Assembly: GCA_025451535.1 (NCBI GenBank)
Contig: JANWKE010000148.1
Coordinates: 1 to 36,458, forward strand
Source: Verrucomicrobiia bacterium
GTDB lineage: Bacteria > Verrucomicrobiota > Verrucomicrobiia > Limisphaerales > UBA11358
Direction: 5' to 3'
DNA: 36,458 nt
Part shown: positions 9,315-16,115 of the stretch, in pieces
How positions within the stretch are numbered: the stretch's first letter is position 1
Layout: every line of letters begins with the position of its first letter
The notes under the pieces: generated by a model
Database searches by the model: none
The model's input: the letters and a program-made list of their open reading frames with translations, nothing else
What the model was told of the DNA's origin: nothing
Made by a program: the position numbers and the translations under genes

Positions 9315-9403
9315 CCCAACGGGGTTCCATCCATCGGCCCGGGGTTGGAGCGCCCGCCGCCGCTACGCTTTGGCGCGGCAAGGAAGCGACTACCCTGGGT
9401 CAC
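9315..9403. repeat. Interspersed repeat downstream of the TIR gene
   Basis: Begins CCAACGGGGTTCCATCCATC, contains CCCGGGGTTGG and ends CTACCCTGGGTCACC; the last two are imperfect inverted copies around a GC-rich centre. The pattern resembles an intergenic repeat I associate with Verrucomicrobia/Planctomycetes genomes (from memory). It marks the right edge of the TIR cassette. Confidence 0.45.
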
Positions 9404-9461
9404 CGTTTTGACGTGATTTGATTCAAACTCTTCAGGGTTGATTTTAATTTATGATTCACCA

Positions 9462-9498
9462 CCCAGCGTAACCCCGACTCCGTCGGGGCAACGCCGGG
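9462..9498. repeat. Strong palindrome (CCCxGCGT..CCCCGA / TCGGGG..ACGCxGGG)
   Basis: CCCAGCGTAACCCCGA pairs with TCGGGGCAACGCCGGG around a five-base loop, giving about 16 bp per arm with few mismatches. No T run follows, so it is a REP-like palindrome rather than a typical terminator, though it may block read-through from the TIR gene. Confidence 0.55.
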
Positions 9499-9534
9499 CT
9501 GAATGACACAATCCCTTTGGGATATTTCTGCATA

Positions 9535-9571
9535 CCTCTGCGGCTTTGCGACTTGGCATCTTTGCGTTAAA
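9535..9571. repeat. CGCAAAG-type spacer repeat
   Basis: On the minus strand this reads TTTAACGCAAAG-ATGCCAAGTCGCAAAG-CCGCAGAGG, built from CGCAAAG units. A related run (AACGCAAAGACGCAAAGACG) lies at 22645-22664 upstream of nuoG. Non-coding. With the two preceding repeats it fills the 373-bp gap between the TIR gene and padR; nothing else is seen there apart from the padR promoter. Confidence 0.45.
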
Positions 9572-9634
9572 TCGTTGCTTTAAATGAGTTTGCCGGTGTT
9601 CAAATCCGCGCCGCCGTAGCCTCACAGTTTGAGG

Positions 9635-9663
9635 TTGACAAGCCTCATGGTTATAGGTATTAT
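9635..9663 (+). promoter_or_regulatory. Near-consensus sigma-70 promoter of the PadR gene
   Basis: TTGACA at 9635-9640, a 17-bp spacer and TATTAT at 9658-9663. The regulator's ATG is at 9671, so the predicted transcription start falls at about the first base of the start codon. The -35 box lies in an imperfect palindrome (GAGGTTGACAAGCCTC, 9631-9646) that could be an autoregulatory operator. Confidence 0.65.
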
Positions 9664-9670
9664 CACCGTG

Positions 9671-10006
9671 ATGAAGAAAACCAATCCCAGTTTTTTGAAC
9701 GGTGTCCCGGAACTGCTGGTGCTGCGGCTGCTGGCCCGCCAGGAAATGTACGGGTACCAGATCGTGGAGGAAATCCGGACCCGGACGGGGGAGGCTTTGG
9801 CTTTTGGCGAGGGTTGCATTTACCCGTACCTGCATTATCTGGAAGCGGAAAAGCAGGTGAGCAGCCGGCGGCAAGAGGTGGAGGGCCGGAACCGCAATTA
9901 TTACAAACTCACCGCCCGCGGTCGGAAACGGCTCGACGAATTAACCAGCGAATGGAATCGCGTGACCACCGGTGTCTCGTTGTTAATGGAGGAACGCCGT
10001 GCCTGA
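9671..10006 (+). CDS. PadR family transcriptional regulator
   Basis: A 111-residue winged-helix repressor. The N-terminal part (FLNGVPELLVLRLLARQEMYGYQIVEEI) is the PadR signature, in which the conserved GYQI helix precedes the recognition helix. GCIYPYLHYLEAEKQVSSRR and GRNRNYYKLTARGRKRLDEL complete the wing and the start of the dimerisation helix. Length is that of the small PadR class. ATG 9671 is chosen because an upstream extension would run into the strong promoter. PadR proteins usually repress themselves and an adjacent membrane or transporter gene; here the next gene starts inside this one (GTG 9999), so the two form a translationally coupled regulator/membrane pair. Confidence 0.92.
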   Translation: MKKTNPSFLNGVPELLVLRLLARQEMYGYQIVEEIRTRTGEALAFGEGCIYPYLHYLEAEKQVSSRRQEVEGRNRNYYKLTARGRKRLDELTSEWNRVTTGVSLLMEERRA

Positions 10007-10703
10007 TTTCATTGAACCTTTGCGGCGCCGGCTGGTGGAACTGGGCTGTCCTATCGTACAGATGCGGCGGTTGGTCCGGGAAGTGGCCGACCATTGCGAC
10101 GACTTGAAACAAGCTGCCTTGGCGGAGGGATTGTCCGAGGTTGATGCGGAAACTCGCGCGAACGCACAACTCGGCGACCCGTTGGTTCTGGCGGAACAAA
10201 TGATGGTGACGCTGCGACGCTCATCCTGGTGGGGCCGGCATGACGTCGTCACTTTCGGTCTGCTGCCGCTGCTGGCTTATCCGGTATTGTGGGCCCTGTT
10301 CCTGGTCCTCGAGCTGTTGTTGGTAATCACGCTGGGTTACGGCTGGGATTCAAAGAAACTCGATGTGGCTGCCAACGACCCGGTTGCCTTTCACCGTTTG
10401 CTCCTGGCCTGTCATGTCGTGGATTATCTCGCGGTTGCGCTGGCAACGCTCCTGTTCTGCTGGTTGGCGCGGCGCGCGGCGGTGAAACTCAAGTGGATGG
10501 CGATTTCCTGCGCCCTCTGTTCGCTCTACGCAGTGATCTGGTACGTTAAGATCGAGCCGCATTCTTTTTACCTGGGTTTTTCAGCAAACAGCCACCTGGC
10601 TATGCCCTGGGGCCGCGGGGTGATTCCGCTCCTGGTTGCCGGCGCCATGTATTTCTTCCAGCGGCGAACGATAAGGCTCTTTCAGGCCAAAGTTGCAGTT
10701 TAG
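9999..10703 (+). CDS. Membrane protein with N-terminal permease-prefix (HAAS-like) domain
   Basis: A 234-residue protein starting at GTG 9999, eight bases inside the end of padR. Residues 1-65 are a soluble helical segment (FIEPLRRRLVELG, VADHCDDLKQAALAEGLSEVDAETRANAQLGDP) of the kind found in the HAAS/DUF1700 and permease-prefix domains that accompany PadR regulators. The rest has about four to five hydrophobic helices (LLPLLAYPVLWALFLVLELLLVI, VDYLAVALATLLFCWLA, and others). No catalytic motif is visible. Known PadR/HAAS pairs suggest this protein transmits an envelope signal to PadR; that role is inferred, not shown. Confidence 0.78.
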   Translation: MPDFIEPLRRRLVELGCPIVQMRRLVREVADHCDDLKQAALAEGLSEVDAETRANAQLGDPLVLAEQMMVTLRRSSWWGRHDVVTFGLLPLLAYPVLWALFLVLELLLVITLGYGWDSKKLDVAANDPVAFHRLLLACHVVDYLAVALATLLFCWLARRAAVKLKWMAISCALCSLYAVIWYVKIEPHSFYLGFSANSHLAMPWGRGVIPLLVAGAMYFFQRRTIRLFQAKVAV

Positions 10704-10779
10704 CTGCCGGCTCTGCCCCGTGAGGAGCGAAATCTTTGTCGCCACCCGCTCGCTCCGGTTTTGTGCGGGGTTCCGCACC

Positions 10780-11394
10780 TCACCGTTGCGCCAACGACCG
10801 GGCCTGGGCGTCAAGGCCGGCCTGGTCAAATGCGTACTTGAGGAGCGGTTCCGGATTGCCCTGGACGGAAACGAGAACCATTTCCTTGCCGTCAAGCACC
10901 AGCACACAGCATTTCAAGTAATGGGCGGAAATATTTTTTTCCGGCAGGTAAACCGCAACCAGATCGTGGCCGTCCATCACCCCCACCACGCGTTCCCAAC
11001 CGCGGATGGTCATGGCCGAGTCGGCAGCGGCGAGCATGGCAACGCGATCCGGCGACGGCGTTCCCGAGGCCAACTGATAGACACCCACCTCGGCACTCCG
11101 GACGGATTGAACTGCGGCACGCGCCCCGGGGTCCAGCCGGGCGCATGACAACCCGGCGCGGACGGCGCCCAGCGTGAGGCGGCCCGCATTCAGGGCGATC
11201 CGCTGTCGCCACTCAACACCGCTGGACTTCATCAATCCATTGCGCAACGCCCGGGCATCGGAACCCAGGTAAAAGAAACTGGCCACGCCTGCGCCCACCA
11301 GAAGGAGCAGCAGCAAAGGCGTGGCGAGGAGACCCCAGAGCCAAAGCCGGCGGGCCGAACGGCGCGTTGCCGGTGGTGGTGAAGTCGGATTCAT
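10780..11394 (-). CDS. Membrane-anchored DUF4252-like protein
   Basis: A 204-residue protein from ATG 11394; a TTG 33 bases upstream would add PLLKLSPPKA, which looks unnatural. It has a basic N-terminus, one transmembrane anchor (LWGLLATPLLLLLLVGAGVASFFYL) and a periplasmic domain. The domain, SVRSAEVGVYQL then WERVVGVMDGHDLVAVYLPE then LDGKEMVLVSVQGNPEPLLKYA, parallels the neighbouring secreted protein (11471-12088), which has VGIYTKTRGG then DAKDQVVLINIVGDIRPEQVAAL. The two are probably diverged paralogues of the DUF4252 type, which in Bacteroidota often accompanies sigma/anti-sigma operons. No such partner is adjacent here. Function unknown. Confidence 0.65.
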   Translation of the reverse strand: MNPTSPPPATRRSARRLWLWGLLATPLLLLLLVGAGVASFFYLGSDARALRNGLMKSSGVEWRQRIALNAGRLTLGAVRAGLSCARLDPGARAAVQSVRSAEVGVYQLASGTPSPDRVAMLAAADSAMTIRGWERVVGVMDGHDLVAVYLPEKNISAHYLKCCVLVLDGKEMVLVSVQGNPEPLLKYAFDQAGLDAQARSLAQR

Positions 11395-11470
11395 GGCTTT
11401 GGGGGGCGAGAGTTTGAGGAGGGGCAATGGCGGTCAGGTTGAAAACCAGCACCGCCTATAACATGACCAA

Positions 11471-12088
11471 TCAATTCTCCGGAGCCGCTTCTTTGGGGGT
11501 TTCTTCTTTCGGCGCGGCATCTTTGGAAGCCGTATCTTTCAGGGCGGCGCCAATGTCTTTGAGGGGTTTGATGTCCAGCTTCTCACCCAGGGCCGCAACC
11601 TGTTCGGGCCGGATGTCGCCGACGATGTTGATCAGCACGACCTGGTCCTTCGCATCGATCACGGTAATGGCGAGTCCAGCCAGCGCCTCTCCGCCGCGTG
11701 TTTTGGTGTAGATGCCGACATCCTGGCCGTCCTTTCCCTGCACCACCACGTTATGGTCCCAGCCCTGGGCGTCGAGGTCGTGGCGGATTTGTCGGACGCG
11801 TTTCGTCATCTCGGCGCGGTTCTCGTCGGTAAGCCCGACGACGTTCACGTGAACGAGTTGCACGCCGTGCAAAAGTTTGGCTGCCTCGGGTTGTTGTTTC
11901 TCAACCACCTGGGCGGCGAGTGACAGCAAGTTGCTGTTGATCTGGATTTCCACAAATTGGCCACCGTCGCCGGGCGGGGTGAATTTGCCAAAATCCACCT
12001 GGCCCGCGGGAAGACCGGCGAGAACATTGAAGCTGGCGCCAGCGACCAGGGCGGCGACAGCCAGGGGGTAACGAAGCATTGTTTTCAT
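11471..12088 (-). CDS. Secreted DUF4252-like protein
   Basis: A 205-residue protein with a Sec signal peptide (MKTMLRYPLAVAALVAGASFNVLAG, probable cleavage after about residue 24-25). The mature part has FVEIQINSNLLSLAAQVVEKQQPEAAKLLHGVQLVHVNVVGL, then a VRQIRHDLDAQGWDHNVVVQGKDGQDVGIYTK core and VVLINIVGDIRPEQVAALGEKLDI, the usual layout of DUF4252 proteins. The C-terminus is a low-complexity tail of Lys, Asp, Ala, Pro and Glu repeats (DTASKDAAPKEETPKEAAPEN). It is 76 bp upstream of its membrane-anchored paralogue on the same strand, so they are likely cotranscribed. Function unknown. Confidence 0.8.
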   Translation of the reverse strand: MKTMLRYPLAVAALVAGASFNVLAGLPAGQVDFGKFTPPGDGGQFVEIQINSNLLSLAAQVVEKQQPEAAKLLHGVQLVHVNVVGLTDENRAEMTKRVRQIRHDLDAQGWDHNVVVQGKDGQDVGIYTKTRGGEALAGLAITVIDAKDQVVLINIVGDIRPEQVAALGEKLDIKPLKDIGAALKDTASKDAAPKEETPKEAAPEN

Positions 12089-12274
12089 AGGTCAGCCATG
12101 GTTGATTCAGTCATTTTCGTTGGGAACCCGGAGATGCCGGTTCCCGAAAGGTGTTCCATCATTTGCATCTTCATGGCTGTACTTAGGAATCCACCCGGGA
12201 AAGTTGCAAAAAAGTTGAGTTTTTCGGGTTTGGCATCACTTGACAGAACGCGCCAGGTGGGTCGAGGTTAACTC

Positions 12275-12604
12275 ATGAAAAAGGAGCGGATATTGTTTCT
12301 CACGGTTCTGTTCGCCGCGTGCCAGGTTCTGGCCCAGCAACAGGTTAACACCAATTCCACGTCACAAACCAATAACCCGTCCGCCTCCACGACCTTCAAA
12401 GCCCCCAAACCGACATTTCATTGGCTCGGGCCGGTTGAACCGGTGCAAACCGGGAACCAGCCGCGGTACATTGAGGGCTTGGATACACGGGCGTGGACGA
12501 CGGTGGCGGAAGTTGATGCACGAAGAGCGGCTTTCCAGGACGGGGAAACGCATGAAGCCGGACTGTGCCTGGTGTGGTGGGGCGCCGAGCCGAAGTCACA
12601 CTGA
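12275..12604 (+). CDS. Small secreted hypothetical protein
   Basis: A 109-residue protein with a signal peptide (MKKERILFLTVLFAACQVLAQQ; cleavage likely after LAQ) and a Thr/Ser/Asn-rich stretch, followed by a short domain with PTFHWLGPVEPVQTGNQPRYIEGLDTRAWTTVA and a Trp-rich end. No family recognised. A GAGGT sequence six bases before the ATG supports the start, one of the few clear ribosome-binding sites here. It is divergent from the DUF4252-like genes and ends 34 bp before a palindromic repeat. Confidence 0.65.
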   Translation: MKKERILFLTVLFAACQVLAQQQVNTNSTSQTNNPSASTTFKAPKPTFHWLGPVEPVQTGNQPRYIEGLDTRAWTTVAEVDARRAAFQDGETHEAGLCLVWWGAEPKSH

Positions 12605-12637
12605 GCGGCGTTACCCGATTGACGAGCGATGAATTCC

Positions 12638-12717
12638 GTAGCGCAGGCGTTCTCGCCTGCGGATTTACCGGGCGTCCCGCCCGGGTGATGTTCCCGCCGT
12701 CGGGACGACTGCGCTAC
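12638..12717. repeat. GTAGC-ended palindromic element, 80 bp
   Basis: Starts GTAGCGCAG and ends CTGCGCTAC, a perfect 9-bp terminal inverted repeat. Inside are smaller hairpins (GCAGGCGTTCTCGCCTGC, CCGGGCGTCCCGCCCGG). It lies between the small secreted protein and the end of nuoN, in convergent orientation, and may act as a bidirectional stop. It shares its GTAGC...GCTAC ends with the elements at 14224, 18071 and 22681. Confidence 0.65.
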
Positions 12718-12731
12718 ATCTTTTGAGGGGA

Positions 12732-14177
12732 CTACAGCGCCAAAGCTTTGGCTGCTTCCGTGGCGAGGTTGAGCACCACGCTCGGAAACAGGCCGATCCA
12801 GAACATCCCGGCGATGCAAACGCAGGCGGCGAATTTGACCGACCCGGACAAAGGAATCGGCGACAAATCCGGCACATTCTTGCTCCAATAAATTGCGCGG
12901 ATGACGCCGAAATAGTAATAGAGCGAAATCACCACGCCAGCGAGCGCCGTGAAAGCGAGGCAATAGTAGCCATGATTGTGATTTATCGCGCCTTGCTGGA
13001 TGACGGCTTTCAGCAGCAGAAATTTCCCGAAGAAACCTGCCATCGGCGGAATACCCGCCAGTGACACCATGGCCAGCGTCAGGGTTGTGGCCAGTAACGG
13101 CGAGCGTTGATTCAAACCCGCGAGTCCCGAAATGTCCTCGCTGTCCAGGTGCCGCATCATGACGCAAATGACCAGGAACGCCGCCACCACCGTGAACAGA
13201 TAACCCGCCAGATAATAGAGCAGTGCCGCCTGCCCGGTGATGCTCAGCGCCGCCACGCCCAGCAGCAGATAGCCCGCGTGCGAGATGCTCGAATAACCGA
13301 GCAGCCGTCTCAAATTGCGTTGCGGCAGTGCGCACAGGTTGCCGTAAAGAATCGTGATGCCGGAAATGACGATGAGCAAATCCGCCCAGTGTTTCGCCAC
13401 GTCCGGCAGGGCGGTAAACAGCACGCGCAATAAAAGAACGAACCCGGCGGCCTTGGAACCGACGGCGAGAAAGGCTGTGGATGGTGTCGGTGCGCCCTGG
13501 TAAACGTCCGGCACCCAGATCTGAAACGGAAACGCCGCGATTTTGAAGCCGAGGCCAACGAGCACGAACAGCACGCCGATGAGGAAGATTTTGTTGGTCT
13601 CAAATTGCGCGGCCACCCTGGCCAGTTCGGTGAAATTCAGCTGGCCCGTGGTGCCCCACACCAGCGCGATGCCGAACACGAGAAACGCCGACGACAACGC
13701 GCCGAGGATCAGGTATTTCACGCCCGCTTCCAGTGAAACCAGCCGGCTGCGCTGGAAACTGGTCAGCACGTAAAACGTGATGGTGATCAGTTCGACGGAG
13801 ACAAAGAGCATGGCGAAGTCGTTGGCCGACGCCGCGAACAACATCCCCGACAGCGCAAAGGCAATGAGCGAGTAGTATTCGCTGATGCCACCGGCGATGC
13901 GGTCGGAAAATTCCAGCGACATGAACAGCACCAGCATGGCGGCAATCAGGAAGAACCGCTTGAAAAAGATCGCCAGTGTATCTTCCACGAACGCGCCGTG
14001 GAAAGCCGTGCCGGTGGTGGCGTCGCCCAGGTTCGTAATCAGCAGGGCTCCGAGCGTGGCGATGGCGAGGTAAGCCAGAAAGCGCCGGCGTTCGGGCGCG
14101 ACGAGGAAATCCGCCAGCATCAGCACCACGCCGAGCACAATCACCCAGAGTTCCAGACTCATCAAGGAAGCGTTCAT
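12732..14177 (-). CDS. nuoN: NADH-quinone oxidoreductase subunit N
   Basis: A 481-residue antiporter-like proton-pumping subunit of the membrane arm of complex I. It carries the proton_antipo_M pattern: ASANDFAMLFVSVELITITFYVLTSF, then LSSAFLVFGIALVWG, then WVPDVYQGAPTPSTAFLAVGSKAAGF containing the TM7-8 Lys, and RNLRRLLGYSSISHAGYLL. About 14 helices. ATG 14177 is chosen over TTG 14180; it shares a base with the nuoM stop (TGATG), so translation is coupled. It is the last gene of the cluster, followed by a palindromic element. C-terminal LATEAAKALAL is normal. Confidence 0.96.
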   Translation of the reverse strand: MNASLMSLELWVIVLGVVLMLADFLVAPERRRFLAYLAIATLGALLITNLGDATTGTAFHGAFVEDTLAIFFKRFFLIAAMLVLFMSLEFSDRIAGGISEYYSLIAFALSGMLFAASANDFAMLFVSVELITITFYVLTSFQRSRLVSLEAGVKYLILGALSSAFLVFGIALVWGTTGQLNFTELARVAAQFETNKIFLIGVLFVLVGLGFKIAAFPFQIWVPDVYQGAPTPSTAFLAVGSKAAGFVLLLRVLFTALPDVAKHWADLLIVISGITILYGNLCALPQRNLRRLLGYSSISHAGYLLLGVAALSITGQAALLYYLAGYLFTVVAAFLVICVMMRHLDSEDISGLAGLNQRSPLLATTLTLAMVSLAGIPPMAGFFGKFLLLKAVIQQGAINHNHGYYCLAFTALAGVVISLYYYFGVIRAIYWSKNVPDLSPIPLSGSVKFAACVCIAGMFWIGLFPSVVLNLATEAAKALAL

Positions 14178-15877
14178 CAATTTAAAATCGTGTTTTCTCC
14201 CAGGGCGACGCTGGAATTGTCGTGTAGCACCCGCGTCCCGCGGGTGGTTTCAGGCGTCGCGCCCGAAACCGCTTGCGGATGAAGCCCGCGATTGCCTGTG
14301 TGATCCACCCCAACCAGTTGCGCGCCGTCGCAATCCGGCGGGACGCCGAATTGAACCCGCCAGAGGCGGGTGCCACCCATGGCTACTGTTTCACCTCGCG
14401 CCATCGTCACAATTTTCTGCGCGTCGGGCGTGATTTTCTCCGTCAGCAGCCGCGGGAAACAACCGAACACGAACAGGCTCGCCAGCAACAGTGCATACGG
14501 CAGCTTGCGCCAGAGGCTCGTGGCGTCGGCCAGGCCCGCCCATTTGTCCGGCAACGGCCCGTGCAAAACGTTGCGAACGGCGCGGGTCATATAGACCGCG
14601 CCGATGATGAGCCCGCCCCACAGCGCCAGACCGGTCACGAGCGGGAACACCGTCCACGAGCCGAAGAACACCGTGACTTCACCGACGAAATTGGCAAAAC
14701 CCGGCAGTCCGCACCCGGCCATCGCGGCCATGAGCAGCGCGGTGCCAATGAACCGCAATTGCCGGCACAGCCCGCCGAGCTCGCTGATTTGGAGCGTACC
14801 GGTCTTTTGAAAAATGTAACCGCTCAGGGCAAACGTCAACGCCGCCAGGAAGCCATGCGCCACCATGATGAATTCCGCACCGGTCACGCCAATGAGGTTC
14901 AGGCTGGCGATGCCGAGGAAAATAAAGCCCATGTGCGCCACGCTGGAGTTGCCGATGAGCAGGTTGAGGTCCTTCTGCCGCATCGCCACCCAGCCGATGT
15001 AGAGGATGTTGCCGAGGCAAAGCCAGGCGAGGATTTGCATCCAGCTTTGCGCCGCCTGCGGCACCAGGGGCAGCGCGATGCGGATCAGACCGTACAGGCC
15101 GAATTTTTTCAGCACGCCCGCGTGCAACATGGAGGTGGGCGAGGGCGCGGAACCGTAACCCAGCGGCGCCCAGGAATGAAACGGCCAGAGCGAGACCAGA
15201 ATGCCGAACCCGAACAGCAGGAGCGGGAAAATGAAATTTTGGGCGTGCGCTGACAACGGTTGTTGCCGGATGTATTCCGTCAGTTTGGGAATGTCGAACG
15301 TGTTCGCGCCGGATTGCACGTAAAGGGCGATCAGCCCGATCAAGGCGATGAGCGCGCCGAGGCTCAGGTAAAGCGTGATCTGGAACGTGGCGTAATTCTT
15401 CCGTTCACCGCGGCCCCAGACGCCAATCATGATGAACGTCGGCACCAGCGCAAGTTCATGCAGGAAATAGAAGAAGAACAAATCCAGCGACGCAAAGGCG
15501 CCGAGGATGCCACCGCTCATCACCAGCAGCAGAATATAAAACTCCTTCTCGCGCTCCTTGATTTCCCACGCGCAACACGCCGCCGCAAAGGCGACGATGG
15601 CGCCCATCAAAATCAGGCCCACGTTCAAACCATCCACGCCGACGTGGTAACTGATGCCGAGCGATTCGACCCAGGGAACCTGCTGTACGAAACGGTAACC
15701 GTCCGCGTCGATGGGCGCGTGGCCATAGGCGCAGAACATTTTCACGGCCAGGACGGCCGAGATGAGCGTGGCGAGCACGGCGATACCGCGGATGATGACG
15801 CGGTAGTTGCGCGGCACGAACACCAATGCCAGCGCCACCACCAGCGGCCAGCCCAAAATGTAAGTTAACATCGACAT
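14177..15877 (-). CDS. nuoM: NADH-quinone oxidoreductase subunit M with a repeat-encoded C-terminal tail
   Basis: A 566-residue antiporter-like proton-pumping subunit. Diagnostic parts include FFYFLHELALVPTFIMIGVWG near residue 135, WPFHSWAPLGYGSAPSPTSMLHAGVLKKFGLYGL near 233, and IGNSSVAHMGFIFLG. The normal subunit ends around residue 498 (ITPDAQKIVTMARGE). The next ~52 residues (about 500-551) are translated from a palindromic repeat at 14224-14379 that occurs again at 22681-22836, and the final ~15 residues come from the sequence beyond it. The tail should lie in a soluble face after the last helix. Whether it is kept is unknown, but the frame runs right up to the start of nuoN. Confidence 0.95.
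   Translation of the reverse strand: MSMLTYILGWPLVVALALVFVPRNYRVIIRGIAVLATLISAVLAVKMFCAYGHAPIDADGYRFVQQVPWVESLGISYHVGVDGLNVGLILMGAIVAFAAACCAWEIKEREKEFYILLLVMSGGILGAFASLDLFFFYFLHELALVPTFIMIGVWGRGERKNYATFQITLYLSLGALIALIGLIALYVQSGANTFDIPKLTEYIRQQPLSAHAQNFIFPLLLFGFGILVSLWPFHSWAPLGYGSAPSPTSMLHAGVLKKFGLYGLIRIALPLVPQAAQSWMQILAWLCLGNILYIGWVAMRQKDLNLLIGNSSVAHMGFIFLGIASLNLIGVTGAEFIMVAHGFLAALTFALSGYIFQKTGTLQISELGGLCRQLRFIGTALLMAAMAGCGLPGFANFVGEVTVFFGSWTVFPLVTGLALWGGLIIGAVYMTRAVRNVLHGPLPDKWAGLADATSLWRKLPYALLLASLFVFGCFPRLLTEKITPDAQKIVTMARGETVAMGGTRLWRVQFGVPPDCDGAQLVGVDHTGNRGLHPQAVSGATPETTRGTRVLHDNSSVALGENTILN
14224..14379. repeat. 156-bp GTAGCAC repeat, copy A, inside the nuoM 3' end
   Basis: It begins GTAGCACCCGCGTCCCGCGG and ends GCGGGTGCCACCCA; the ends are an 11-bp inverted repeat with one mismatch. 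Copy B at 22681-22836 has exactly the same length, with conserved ends (including GACGCCGAATTGAACCCGCC) and a diverged centre. On the minus strand both copies are open in the same frame, giving related peptides (TRLWRVQFGVPP and TRLRRVQFGVSP; both contain TPETTRGTRVL). No target-site duplication was recognised. Confidence 0.75.
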
Positions 15878-15930
15878 TAGTTGTAAAAACCGTCTTGCGA
15901 AGACTGAAATCCAGAATTAGTCCGAACGTC

Positions 15931-16067
15931 CGCCCTCACCCTGACCCTCTCCCCCGGGGAGAGGGAACAGGAAAGATCGCCTTTCGAAACTCTCGACCGG
16001 ACCCGTTTCACCGACCGGCTGACGATAATTCTCCCTCTCCCGGGGGAGAGGGCCGGGGTGAGGGCGG
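15931..16067. repeat. Large inverted repeat between nuoL and nuoM
   Basis: 25-bp arms at 15931-15955 and 16043-16067 (CGCCCTCACCCTGACCCTCT... against its complement) pair with two mismatches around an 87-bp loop. Each arm has a CTCTCCC/GGGAGAG core, a form of intergenic repeat common in GC-rich bacteria. It fills most of the 238-bp gap between the two genes and, if transcribed, would form a very stable stem inside the nuo message. Confidence 0.7.
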
Positions 16068-16115
16068 GCCGGCCACCGCTCACTTCAATTCGTTTACTGT
16101 TCTTGCGAGTTGTCG

